NCBI GenBank assembly: GCA_946540605.1 | Contig: CAMNIU010000131.1 | Location: 1 to 50,709, forward strand | Length of the DNA stretch: 50,709 nucleotides | Direction: 5' to 3' | Origin: an uncultured Treponema sp. | GTDB lineage: Bacteria; Spirochaetota; Spirochaetia; Treponematales; Treponemataceae | Part shown: positions 25,805 through 32,984 of the stretch, one piece after another | Layout: each line of letters starts with the position of its first letter | Position numbering within the stretch: position 1 is the first letter of the stretch | The notes under the pieces: model-generated | What the model was told of the DNA's origin: nothing | The model's input: the letters and a program-made list of their open reading frames with translations, nothing else | Database searches by the model: none | Translations under genes and position numbers: made by a program

Positions 25805-25861
25805 TAAATAAGTGTGAGTCGGCTCGCCGGCTCGCCTCTGTGCCATTTTTTCGATAATCCT

Positions 25862-25900
25862 AAACCGACCCTTGCGGCTCGGTTTTTAACGGATTTTCGA
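25862..25900 (+). terminator. Hairpin between P83/100 gene and dnaB
   Basis: AAACCGA pairs with TCGGTTT, followed by TTT on the plus strand. A longer outer stem, TCGATAATCC (25851-25860) with GGATTTTCGA (25891-25900), encloses it. The two genes converge here, and the stem lies just before the dnaB stop codon, so it may end both transcripts. Confidence 0.65.
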
Positions 25901-25902
25901 TT

Positions 25903-27222
25903 TTAGGCATCCTCTGCTTTATTTTCAAATTTGCTATATGCGGGCAGAAACATGATTTCAATATCACCAGTGGCACCGTTTCGCTGCTTAGCAAGAATAA
26001 TCTTAGCATCTTGAGCAACGACTTCATCTTTTAAACGGTCACGATGTAAGAACATTACAACATCGGCATCCTGTTCAATCGAACCTGAACCTCGCAACTG
26101 TGCAAGGTTTGGTTCCTGCCCTTCTGCATCTCGCGCAACCTGACAAAGCGCAACAATTGGTATATTAAGTTCACGGGCCAGAGCTTTGAGAGATTTTGAA
26201 ATTAAAGATACCTGTTCAAAAACTGGTGCTGTCGGATCTTCTGTGGAAATAAGACCAATATAGTCTATAAAAATAATTTTTACTCCCTGATTTTTTACCA
26301 TACGGCGGGCAACAGCTCTCAGGTCTATGAGCTTCATATTAGGAGTATCAACAGTATACAAAGGAGCTTCAAACCAGCGTCCTGCTGCATCCTGAATCTT
26401 CTTAACATCATCAACCTTGAGCATACCGGAACGAATCTTCTGCATTGGGACACGAGCTTCCTGTGCTAAAAGACGCATACCAATTGATTCATAAGGCATT
26501 TCAAGTGAGAAAAATCCGCATGGAATGCGTCGTTCACAGGCAATATTCTGAATGATTGAAAGTGCCAGAGCTGTTTTACCAATAGAAGGTCGGGCACCGA
26601 TAATGATAAGTTCTGAATTCTGGAAACCAGAGGTGTAAGTATCCAGTTTTGCAAAACCGGTAGGTACACCTGTAAACTGGTTTTTGCTCTTATAGCGAGC
26701 TTCAATCAGTTCAATTTCTTTGAACATAATATCTTTTGCAGAATAAACCTGTGTAGTTTCATTGTGTTCTGCAAGGGCAAAAATTTTCTGTTCTGCTTCA
26801 TCAAGAAGTGACTTACTTTCCTTTTGTAAATTAAAAGAAGACGCTTTAAGTTCAGATGAAATATGTATTAAATCGCGGCGGCTGGCACGATCAAGTACCA
26901 TTTTCGCGTAATAGTCAATATTAGCTGCTGAAGGAACTGTATCTGTTAAAGAAGCTATATAAGCTGCTCCCCCAGCCTGTTCAAGTTTATTTTCAACGGT
27001 AAGTTCATTAATCAGGGAAATAGTATCGCCGGTTGCATTTTTAGAAAACAACTTCTGCATTGCTTCATAAATAACCTGATTTTGCAGAGAATAAAAACGG
27101 TCTGGACGTAAAATTGAAACTACCTCAGACATTGCGCCCCAATTCAACAGTAGGGCTCCAAGTACAGCCTGTTCAGCTTCTATGTTATGTGGTGGAACTT
27201 TATCATTTAATGTTACATCCAT
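25903..27222 (-). CDS. dnaB: Replicative DNA helicase DnaB
   Basis: 439 aa, the normal DnaB length. The N-terminal domain starts PPHNIEAEQAVLGALLL; the RecA-like C-terminal domain carries Walker A GARPSIGKTALALSI, FFSLEMPYESIGMRLLA, Walker B VKIIFIDYIGLI, the H4 motif VALCQVARDAEGQEPNLAQL, and the arginine-finger region SGSIEQDADVVMFLHRD. It unwinds the parental duplex at the replication fork as a hexamer. Shine-Dalgarno GGGAG stands 7 nt before the ATG. It lies downstream of rplI but behind a terminator-like hairpin, so it may have its own promoter or rely on read-through. Confidence 0.97.
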   Translation of the reverse strand: MDVTLNDKVPPHNIEAEQAVLGALLLNWGAMSEVVSILRPDRFYSLQNQVIYEAMQKLFSKNATGDTISLINELTVENKLEQAGGAAYIASLTDTVPSAANIDYYAKMVLDRASRRDLIHISSELKASSFNLQKESKSLLDEAEQKIFALAEHNETTQVYSAKDIMFKEIELIEARYKSKNQFTGVPTGFAKLDTYTSGFQNSELIIIGARPSIGKTALALSIIQNIACERRIPCGFFSLEMPYESIGMRLLAQEARVPMQKIRSGMLKVDDVKKIQDAAGRWFEAPLYTVDTPNMKLIDLRAVARRMVKNQGVKIIFIDYIGLISTEDPTAPVFEQVSLISKSLKALARELNIPIVALCQVARDAEGQEPNLAQLRGSGSIEQDADVVMFLHRDRLKDEVVAQDAKIILAKQRNGATGDIEIMFLPAYSKFENKAEDA

Positions 27223-27263
27223 TTTTTTACTCCCAAAAGTGTCATCCCGAACTTAATTCGAGA

Positions 27264-27298
27264 TAAAAAAAGTCGGTATACATATTGTAATACCGACT
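27264..27298 (-). terminator. Rho-independent terminator after rplI
   Basis: On the minus strand AGTCGGTAT pairs perfectly with ATACCGACT around a 10-nt loop and is followed by TTTTTTT. It separates the ribosomal operon from dnaB. A degenerate TGTCATCCCGAAC repeat half lies beside it (27238-27263). Confidence 0.85.
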
Positions 27299-27327
27299 CT
27301 TGATTATTTAAAGAAAAATACTAAGAA

Positions 27328-27852
27328 CTACTCAGCTTTTTCTTCAGCAGCAGGTTCTGCTTTCTTTTCAGCTTTCTTTGTTTCAGCTGGAGCATTTCCT
27401 TCTACTGTCTGTGCCTTTACAGAAACGTGTACTTCTGCAGTCTGTGCTTCATAAAGTTTGATTGTTGCCTTGAAATTACCAACAGATTTGATTGTAGAAC
27501 CAGGGATTTCGATTCTCTTGCGTTCAATTTCAAATCCGAGTTTTGCAAGTGCTTCTGCAACAACGTTAGCTGTAACAGCAGCGTAAAGTTTTCCGTTTGC
27601 TGCAGCTGGCATTGAAAGTTCAACAGCTGTTGTTTCGAGTTTTTCCTTGAGGCTTGCAGAATCCTTTCTCTTCTGCTCTTTACGAGCTTCAATTTCAGCT
27701 TTGCGGCCTTCGAAAATTGCTACTGTAGCTTCATTGTAAGGTACAGCAAGATTACGTGGAAGAAGGAAGTTGCGTGCATAACCATTAGCAACGTTCTTTA
27801 CATCGCCTTCTTCACCAAGTGATTTAACATCTACGTTAAGAATTACTTTCAT
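27328..27852 (-). CDS. rplI: 50S ribosomal protein L9, with charged C-terminal tail
   Basis: 174 aa. The N-terminal L9 signature is intact: KVILNVDVKSLGEEGDVKNV and NGYARNFLLPRNLAVPYN. After the long helix and C-terminal domain there is an extension of about 25 residues rich in Glu, Lys and Ala (KKAEKKAEPAAEEKAE) beyond the usual 150 or so residues. L9 binds 23S rRNA at the base of the L1 stalk. Shine-Dalgarno CAGGAGCTTGAA precedes the start. It is fourth in the rpsF-ssb-rpsR-rplI operon and is followed by a terminator. Confidence 0.95.
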   Translation of the reverse strand: MKVILNVDVKSLGEEGDVKNVANGYARNFLLPRNLAVPYNEATVAIFEGRKAEIEARKEQKRKDSASLKEKLETTAVELSMPAAANGKLYAAVTANVVAEALAKLGFEIERKRIEIPGSTIKSVGNFKATIKLYEAQTAEVHVSVKAQTVEGNAPAETKKAEKKAEPAAEEKAE

Positions 27853-27920
27853 TTCAAGCTCCTGTTTATTTTTTACACACTGCTCGGAGTATGAGCAGGT
27901 GCATTTAATTAGATTTTAGA

Positions 27921-28247
27921 CTAGTCAGCAACGTATGGCAAAAGACAGATTGAGCGTGCGCGCTTAATAGCTTTTGCAACTTCACGCTGATGCTTTGCAC
28001 AAGTACCTGTGATGCGGCGTGGAAGAATCTTACCACGTTCTGTCATATAGCGGCGGAGTGCATCTGCATCCTTGTAATCAATCTTTGCTTTGTTAGCGCA
28101 GAAGCGGCAAACCTTCTTGCGGAAGTATGTCTTACCTTTAGCGCGTCCGTCACGATCTTCTTCGCGACCTTCTGAAGCTGTTGTATCAGCCATTGCAGCT
28201 TCCTGTGTCTGTTTTTCTTCCATTTCCTGTGTATTTTCTTCAGACAT
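27921..28247 (-). CDS. rpsR: 30S ribosomal protein S18, with acidic N-terminal extension
   Basis: 108 aa. The conserved core begins [20 protein letters not shown] and includes [20 protein letters not shown] and [20 protein letters not shown], all typical of S18. The first 40 or so residues ([20 protein letters not shown]...) are an acidic extension absent from most S18 proteins. The CxxC plus a later Cys suggest the zinc-binding form of S18. S18 pairs with S6 in the 30S platform. Shine-Dalgarno GAGAGGTAATA precedes the ATG. Confidence 0.95.
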   Translation of the reverse strand: MSEENTQEMEEKQTQEAAMADTTASEGREEDRDGRAKGKTYFRKKVCRFCANKAKIDYKDADALRRYMTERGKILPRRITGTCAKHQREVAKAIKRARSICLLPYVAD

Positions 28248-28271
28248 AATTATTACCTCTCAATTAGTCAA

Positions 28272-28766
28272 TTAGAATGGGATATCTTCCGGGAAATCAC
28301 TTCCAGTATCACCATATGGTTCAGATGAATAGCCACCGCCGAATCCGTTGTTCTGACCTGCATTATTAGCCGGCTGGAATCTTGGAGCACCCCCTGCCAT
28401 CTGATTTCCAGACTGGCTGTTATCTCCACGTCCGCCGAGCAATTGTACCTGATCAGCAACAATTGTTATTCTGCTCTGCTTCTGTCCATCTTTTTCCCAT
28501 CGGTCCTGTTTAAGGTGTCCTTCAACACAAATCTGTTTTCCCTTAGTAAGATATGGTTTTAAGTTCTCTGCGGTTTTTCCCCAGATTGTAATATTGAAGT
28601 AATTAACTTCTTCAATCCACTGGTCACCGTTCTTCTTGCTTCGGTTGACAGCGATGCTCACATTTGCTCTGGCCTGTCCGTTTCCAACATAACCGAAACT
28701 TCTTTCATCAGAACCAAGGTCCTGTGTGAGACGGCCAATAAGAACTACATGATTTAAGTCTGTCAT
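28272..28766 (-). CDS. ssb: Single-stranded DNA-binding protein
   Basis: 164 aa. The OB fold opens MTDLNHVVLIGRLTQDLGS and includes NVSIAVNRSKKNGDQW and TAENLKPYLTKGKQICVEGHL. A Gly/Asn/Gln-rich linker leads to the acidic tip DFPEDIPF, which recruits replication and repair proteins. It lies between rpsF and rpsR, the standard bacterial arrangement. Shine-Dalgarno AAGGAGCTTTGA precedes the start. Confidence 0.96.
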   Translation of the reverse strand: MTDLNHVVLIGRLTQDLGSDERSFGYVGNGQARANVSIAVNRSKKNGDQWIEEVNYFNITIWGKTAENLKPYLTKGKQICVEGHLKQDRWEKDGQKQSRITIVADQVQLLGGRGDNSQSGNQMAGGAPRFQPANNAGQNNGFGGGYSSEPYGDTGSDFPEDIPF

Positions 28767-28799
28767 TCAAAGCTCCTTACCGCATTTTGCGGCTATTTT

Positions 28800-29093
28800 T
28801 TACTTAGATTCTTTTTCGTCAAGTCTTACGAACTGATACTTCAAAAGATTCATGTTAATCTTGAAATCTTTGTCAATTTCAGTGATTTTAGAAGGATTAA
28901 GCTTCATAGTATAAAGAACAAAACGTCCCTTCTTCTGTTTCTGGATCTGGTAAGTAAGGTCACGGTCACCGAATGGTTTTTCTTCTGTGATTTCAGCACC
29001 GAATTTTGCAAGAGTGCTTTTTACGTCATCAGCACCTTTCTTTGACTTTTCCTCATCAAGAGGGTAAATAGTCATAAGTTCATACTTTTTCAT
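28800..29093 (-). CDS. rpsF: 30S ribosomal protein S6
   Basis: 97 aa from the ATG at 29093, preceded by AAGGAGATACTT; the 10 extra residues in the track ORF lie upstream of this Shine-Dalgarno and are not real. The fold is recognisable: MKKYELMTIYPLDEEKSKKG, GDRDLTYQIQKQKKGRFVLY and NMNLLKYQFVRLDE. S6 binds S18 on the 30S platform. It is the first gene of the operon, with a leader of about 210 nt that contains a hairpin and a repeat. Confidence 0.96.
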   Translation of the reverse strand: MKKYELMTIYPLDEEKSKKGADDVKSTLAKFGAEITEEKPFGDRDLTYQIQKQKKGRFVLYTMKLNPSKITEIDKDFKINMNLLKYQFVRLDEKESK

Positions 29094-29105
29094 AAGTATC
29101 TCCTT

Positions 29106-29132
29106 AAAAAAATATCTCTGCAAAAAGCAGAG
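29106..29132 (-). promoter_or_regulatory. Terminator-like hairpin in the rpsF leader (attenuator candidate)
   Basis: On the minus strand CTCTGC (29127-29132) pairs with GCAGAG (29116-29121) around a 5-nt loop and is followed by ATATTTTTTT, then immediately by the rpsF Shine-Dalgarno. This looks like a weak intrinsic terminator placed just before the operon, suited to attenuation or autoregulation by S6/S18. Confidence 0.5.
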
Positions 29133-29187
29133 TTTTCAGGAGGCAGTGATACAAACTGATATCAACGATTTCAATCTGTAAAAGAGA

Positions 29188-29249
29188 GTGTCATCCCGAA
29201 CTCGTTTCGGGATCTATAAAGAAGATGCTGAATCAAGTTCAGCATGACA
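29188..29249. repeat. TGTCAT-family repeat pair in the rpsF leader
   Basis: GTGTCATCCCGAACTCGTTT plus CGGGATCT is followed by AGATGCTGAATCAAGTTC and AGCATGACA. Each half is a small hairpin (CCCGAA/TTCGGG; GCTGAA/TTCAGC). It lies within the predicted 5' leader of the ribosomal operon. The rest of the gap of roughly 300 nt between rpsF and the next gene holds the promoters listed here and AT-rich sequence. Confidence 0.85.
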
Positions 29250-29310
29250 ACTTTCTTCCTCCTTATGGATAAAGAGAATCATATTTCAGATTCCCAAGGG
29301 GTGTTCTAGT

Positions 29311-29339
29311 AATATATCAAAAATACGTATCTCAGTCAA
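29311..29339 (-). promoter_or_regulatory. Promoter of the rpsF-ssb-rpsR-rplI operon
   Basis: Minus strand: TTGACT (29334-29339), 17-nt spacer, TATATT (29311-29316). Transcription would start near 29304, giving a leader of about 210 nt. Confidence 0.7.
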
Positions 29340-29396
29340 TTCTCAATGAACTTACAATCAATTAGTTCTATATTATTAGCTCTATAATATCAATGC

Positions 29397-29425
29397 TTGC
29401 TGAATTATTGGTATTGATTTATAAT
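29397..29425 (+). promoter_or_regulatory. Promoter of the ankyrin-repeat gene (leaderless candidate)
   Basis: TTGCTG (29397-29402), 17 nt, perfect TATAAT (29420-29425). The ATG at 29432 is exactly 7 nt after the -10 box, so the transcript should begin at or next to the start codon. Confidence 0.65.
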
Positions 29426-29431
29426 TCTTAT

Positions 29432-30760
29432 ATGTTATTTAAGCATTCGTTACAAATTATATTTGTAACATCTTTAATTACCCTTCCTCTCACAGCTTCT
29501 GTTAAACAGAAAAATGAATCTTCAATTGATTTTGATTTTTCATATACAACTCAGATTAATGATAATCAGAACAATATTTATGAAGTAAAGCGTTCTAAAG
29601 ACAATACAGATGAAACCGAAAAGAAATTGTCAAAACGTCAGAAAGAACTGATGAAAAAACGCGAAAAAGCACTTGCAGAAATTGAAGCCAGAAAAGCTGA
29701 AGCAGAAAGACTCGAACAGGAAGCACTTGAAGAACAGGCTCGTCTGGAAAAAGAAGCACAAGAAGCGAAAGAAAAAGCTGAACGAGAAGAATTGGAAGCA
29801 AAAGAAAAAGCTGAAAAAGAAGCTTTAGAAGCAAAGGCACAGGAAGAATTAGAAGCAAAAAAACTTGAAGAGCAGAAACTTTTAGAAGAAAAAGAAGCAG
29901 AAGAGAAACGTCGCAAAGAAGAGGAACTTGCTGCTGCAGAAGCTCAAAAGGCAGCTGAATTAGCCGCTGCTGAAGCACAAAAAAAAGAACAGGAAATGCT
30001 TCAGGCACAGATTGAAAAAGAACTCGAAAAACAAAAATCAGCATCAGAAAAAAACAAAAAAGAATACCTCAGTGACTATATGGTTTATGACGTAGAAAGC
30101 ATAAATGATTCTGAGGACAATGAAATTTTATATCAGATAATACCAAATCCTGATGAACGTGATGCTTCTGGAAAAACTCTTTTAATGAGAGCTGCAAAAG
30201 AAGGAAATGAATGGGAACTAAAACAACTTTTGGATTCTCATGCCAATGTAAATCTAAAAGATTCAGATGGATGGACTGCTCTTATGTATGCAGTTCGCTA
30301 CAGCGGTAGTCTTGAATGTGTAGAAAAACTTCTTGAAGCTGGGGCTGATGTTACTGAAAAAAATACATATGGATTTTCAGCCCTGGTTCTTGCCGCTTCT
30401 TATAATGGAAATCCGCAGATACTTAGCAAACTTCTGGAAAATTACAAAGCAAGCGACAAAGAAGTTTTGAAAGCCCTTGTATTCCTTCTTACAGAACAGA
30501 ATATTTCTGAGCGTCAGCAGCTTTCAAAACTTCAGATATTTATGGATAAGGCTGTACCGCTGAATATTCTGTTCGAAGGTAAAACCCCTCTTATGTATGC
30601 GGCTCAATATGGAAATTCAACAAAAATTCTTCAGGTGCTCTTAGATAATCAGTCTTCTGTAACAATGCGTTCTACAGAAGGCAAAACAGCATTTGACTAT
30701 GCAACAAAAAATAATAATCTTGCTCATAATGAAACATACTGGGCATTAAACAAAAAATAG
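29432..30760 (+). CDS. Exported coiled-coil / ankyrin-repeat protein
   Basis: 442 aa from the ATG at 29432. The track start at 29393 would lie upstream of the likely transcription start. Signal peptide MLFKHSLQIIFVTSLITLPL. Residues about 60-215 form a long Glu/Lys/Ala coiled coil like TolA. The C-terminal half holds ankyrin repeats: DASGKTLLMRAAKEGNEWEL, DSDGWTALMYAVRYSG, NTYGFSALVLAASYNGN, EGKTPLMYAAQYGNSTKI, and STEGKTAFDYATKNNN. It is probably a periplasmic protein-interaction scaffold spanning the envelope. It is followed 7 nt later by rsmD, an unrelated function. Confidence 0.8.
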   Translation: MLFKHSLQIIFVTSLITLPLTASVKQKNESSIDFDFSYTTQINDNQNNIYEVKRSKDNTDETEKKLSKRQKELMKKREKALAEIEARKAEAERLEQEALEEQARLEKEAQEAKEKAEREELEAKEKAEKEALEAKAQEELEAKKLEEQKLLEEKEAEEKRRKEEELAAAEAQKAAELAAAEAQKKEQEMLQAQIEKELEKQKSASEKNKKEYLSDYMVYDVESINDSEDNEILYQIIPNPDERDASGKTLLMRAAKEGNEWELKQLLDSHANVNLKDSDGWTALMYAVRYSGSLECVEKLLEAGADVTEKNTYGFSALVLAASYNGNPQILSKLLENYKASDKEVLKALVFLLTEQNISERQQLSKLQIFMDKAVPLNILFEGKTPLMYAAQYGNSTKILQVLLDNQSSVTMRSTEGKTAFDYATKNNNLAHNETYWALNKK

Positions 30761-30767
30761 GTACAAC

Positions 30768-31313
30768 ATGAGAATCACTGGTGGAAAATTAAAAGGAAGA
30801 ATTATAAAATGCCCTGATGGTGTTATACGCCCGGCAATGGATAGAATGCGTGAATCTGTTTTTTCAATTATTGGAGATTTAAACGGAAAATCATGGCTGG
30901 ATCTTTTTTCTGGTTCAGGAACTATTGCAATTGAAGCAGTTTCTCGAGGTTCTAAAGATGTAGAGCTTTGTGAAAAAGATAAAATAAAAGTAGGAACAGT
31001 TTTGGAGAATGTTTCTGTTACTGAAAAAGATTGTGGCGTAAAAATTAAGTGTCACTTTATGCCGGTTGAATATTTTATCAAGCGCTGTAAAAGATCTTTT
31101 GATTTTATTTTTTTTGATCCACCCTTCCCTTATAAATTTCATGAACAGCTGGTTCTTCAGTGCGATCAGAATAAAATGCTCAATGAAACTGGAACAATTT
31201 TAGTACACCGTCCAGCAGAACATTTTATGCCGGATACAATCGGAAATCTTACAAGAACAGATCAAAGAATTTATGGACGCTCAATTGTAGATTTTTATAC
31301 GTACAAAAAATAG
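30768..31313 (+). CDS. rsmD: 16S rRNA (guanine966-N2)-methyltransferase RsmD
   Basis: 181 aa, the usual size. RsmD motifs are present: MRITGGKLKGRIIKCP, RPAMDRMRESVFSIIGDLNG, SAM-binding WLDLFSGSGTIAIEAVSRG, and the catalytic FIFFDPPFPYKF (DPPF). The end, RIYGRSIVDFYTYKK, also fits. It methylates G966 of 16S rRNA during small-subunit assembly. AGGTACAAC stands before the ATG; the gene begins 7 nt after the ankyrin gene stop, so the two are cotranscribed. Confidence 0.92.
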   Translation: MRITGGKLKGRIIKCPDGVIRPAMDRMRESVFSIIGDLNGKSWLDLFSGSGTIAIEAVSRGSKDVELCEKDKIKVGTVLENVSVTEKDCGVKIKCHFMPVEYFIKRCKRSFDFIFFDPPFPYKFHEQLVLQCDQNKMLNETGTILVHRPAEHFMPDTIGNLTRTDQRIYGRSIVDFYTYKK

Positions 31314-31375
31314 ATTTGATATATAACAAATTGTTAGGATGATTTCCTTAATTTTTGTTTTTTTTAATTCTTTTT

Positions 31376-31403
31376 TTGACTTTTATAAATAATATGATAT
31401 AAT
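31376..31403 (+). promoter_or_regulatory. Promoter of the small protein / TPR operon
   Basis: TTGACT (31376-31381), 16-nt spacer, TATAAT (31398-31403). The leader would be about 15 nt, with no Shine-Dalgarno. A T-rich tract precedes it and may also help end the rsmD transcript. Confidence 0.65.
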
Positions 31404-31424
31404 TTATACATAAATTTTGAAATT

Positions 31425-31781
31425 ATGATTGATAGAAAAAGTTTAGAAAAAAAATTCACTGACGCAGTTCAAGAGCAGAAAATACCAGACGGCTTTATAA
31501 AAGTCACTGACAGTCCTGTAAATGGCCTTAGTTCAGAACAGAAAGTAATTCTAAACAGAAAAGCTAATATCATGTTCAATAATGGTAATATCGAAGATGC
31601 CAGAAGAATCTATATAACTACAGGTTATTCTGACGGTCTAACCCGAGTTGGTGATTACTACATGAACAAGAATCAAGGTCTAAAAGCCCTAAAAGCTTAC
31701 TATCTAGCACATAATAAACGAGATGCTGAGCCAATATATGAAAATCTGGCGAAGGTAATCTCAACACTGCTCAACGATTGA
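31425..31781 (+). CDS. Small helical protein of unknown function
   Basis: 118 aa; I do not recognise a named family. The second half reads like one and a half TPR-type helix pairs (NRKANIMFNNGNIEDARRIY; RVGDYYMNKNQGLKALKAYY). There is no signal peptide. Its short leader lacks a Shine-Dalgarno. The next gene, a long TPR protein, begins 26 nt after the stop, so the two probably form one operon and may interact. Confidence 0.75.
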   Translation: MIDRKSLEKKFTDAVQEQKIPDGFIKVTDSPVNGLSSEQKVILNRKANIMFNNGNIEDARRIYITTGYSDGLTRVGDYYMNKNQGLKALKAYYLAHNKRDAEPIYENLAKVISTLLND

Positions 31782-31807
31782 CAGTAAAAAAACGAATGGA
31801 GTTTAAA

Positions 31808-32974
31808 ATGGAGAAATTCAATCAGACAGAGGATATCTTGATGCCAGAGAGTTTTGCACCATCCCCTCTTACAGAAAACAAGCCTGATGAAATCACAAAT
31901 AAAATTTCTGATCTTTCTAAAAAAGGATATCAGCTTATAAAAGAAAATGATATTGCTGGAGCAAAACAGGCATTCAATGAGATTCTTCAGATTGAGGAAA
32001 ACAATAACTACGCTCTTGTCGGTCTTGGAGACACAGAAAGAAAATTAAATCATTTCAATGATGCAATTAATTACTACAAAAAATGTCTTGAATATTATCC
32101 TGCAAACAATTATGCGCTTTTTGGTCTTGCAGACTGTTATAAAGCTCTTAATCAGTTTGCTAAGGCAATTGACATCTGGCAGCAGTACCTTGTTCACGAT
32201 GATAAAAACATCACTGTAATTACACGCGTTGCAGATGCTTACCGCAAAATCCATGACTTTAGAAAATCAAAAGATTTGTATCTTAAAGTTCTGGAAATGG
32301 AAAAAGACAATGCTTATGCACTCATTGGTCTTGGTCATTTGAATTACGACTTTAAGGAATATAAAGAAGCCCTTTATTACTGGACTCGTATTTACGAATT
32401 AAACAGTAAGGAAACTGTTGATATTCGTGTTCTCACTGCAATTGGTAACTGTCACAGAAAGCTCAAGACTTTTGAAGAAGGTACAAAATATTTTGAAATG
32501 GCTCTCGAAAGAGAACCTGCAAACTTTTATGCACTCTTTGGTCTTGCTGACTGTTATCGTGGAATGAACCAGCAGTTTAAGTCTGTTTTCTACTGGAATA
32601 AAATTCTTGAAATCGATCCTAAAAATAAGGTAATTCTTACTCGTGCAGGTGATGCTTACCGTACAACAGGAAATTATGCAGAAGCAAAGAATTACTATAA
32701 TAAGGCTCTGGAAATTGACTTTGACATTTATGCGGCAATTGGATTAGCCCTTATCTGCAAAGGTGAAGGCAATAATGAAGAAGCCGCAAAGCGTTTTGAA
32801 AACTTGATTAAAAACGATCCACGCAATGGACGACTTTATGTTGATCTTGCAGAATGTTATATTGCAATGAACCGCAAACAGGATGCAATAAAACTTCTTA
32901 GCGATTACATGAAGATGGACAGCAGAAACTCTGCTGTTCGTAATACTCTTGATAAACTCCAGAGAAACCAATAA
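31808..32974 (+). CDS. Tetratricopeptide-repeat protein
   Basis: 388 aa from the ATG at 31808, which has GGAG 6 nt upstream; the track's TTG start at 31778 overlaps the previous gene. Almost the whole protein is TPR: about nine 34-residue repeats such as YALVGLGDTERKLNHFNDAI, YALFGLADCYKALNQFAKAI, YALIGLGHLNYDFKEYKEAL, and YAAIGLALICKGEGNNEEAA. No signal peptide or enzyme domain. It is likely a cytoplasmic interaction scaffold; its partner is not evident. The rlmN promoter lies within its 3' end. Confidence 0.85.
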   Translation: MEKFNQTEDILMPESFAPSPLTENKPDEITNKISDLSKKGYQLIKENDIAGAKQAFNEILQIEENNNYALVGLGDTERKLNHFNDAINYYKKCLEYYPANNYALFGLADCYKALNQFAKAIDIWQQYLVHDDKNITVITRVADAYRKIHDFRKSKDLYLKVLEMEKDNAYALIGLGHLNYDFKEYKEALYYWTRIYELNSKETVDIRVLTAIGNCHRKLKTFEEGTKYFEMALEREPANFYALFGLADCYRGMNQQFKSVFYWNKILEIDPKNKVILTRAGDAYRTTGNYAEAKNYYNKALEIDFDIYAAIGLALICKGEGNNEEAAKRFENLIKNDPRNGRLYVDLAECYIAMNRKQDAIKLLSDYMKMDSRNSAVRNTLDKLQRNQ

Positions 32975-32977
32975 GAT
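32949..32977 (+). promoter_or_regulatory. rlmN promoter inside the TPR gene 3' end (leaderless candidate)
   Basis: TTGATA (32949-32954), 17 nt, TAAGAT (32972-32977). The ATG of rlmN at 32985 lies 7 nt past the -10, and no Shine-Dalgarno is seen. Confidence 0.6.
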
Positions 32978-32984
32978 TCATTTT

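Noticed and set aside
29595-30044. Minus-strand ORFs of 149 and 92 aa
   Set aside because: Shadows of the coiled-coil region of the ankyrin protein; low-complexity Leu/Val or Ser/Phe content only.
31313-31425. T-rich tract as a non-coding RNA or tRNA
   Set aside because: Contains only poly-T, the promoter for the next gene and a short leader; no cloverleaf or stable stem was found.
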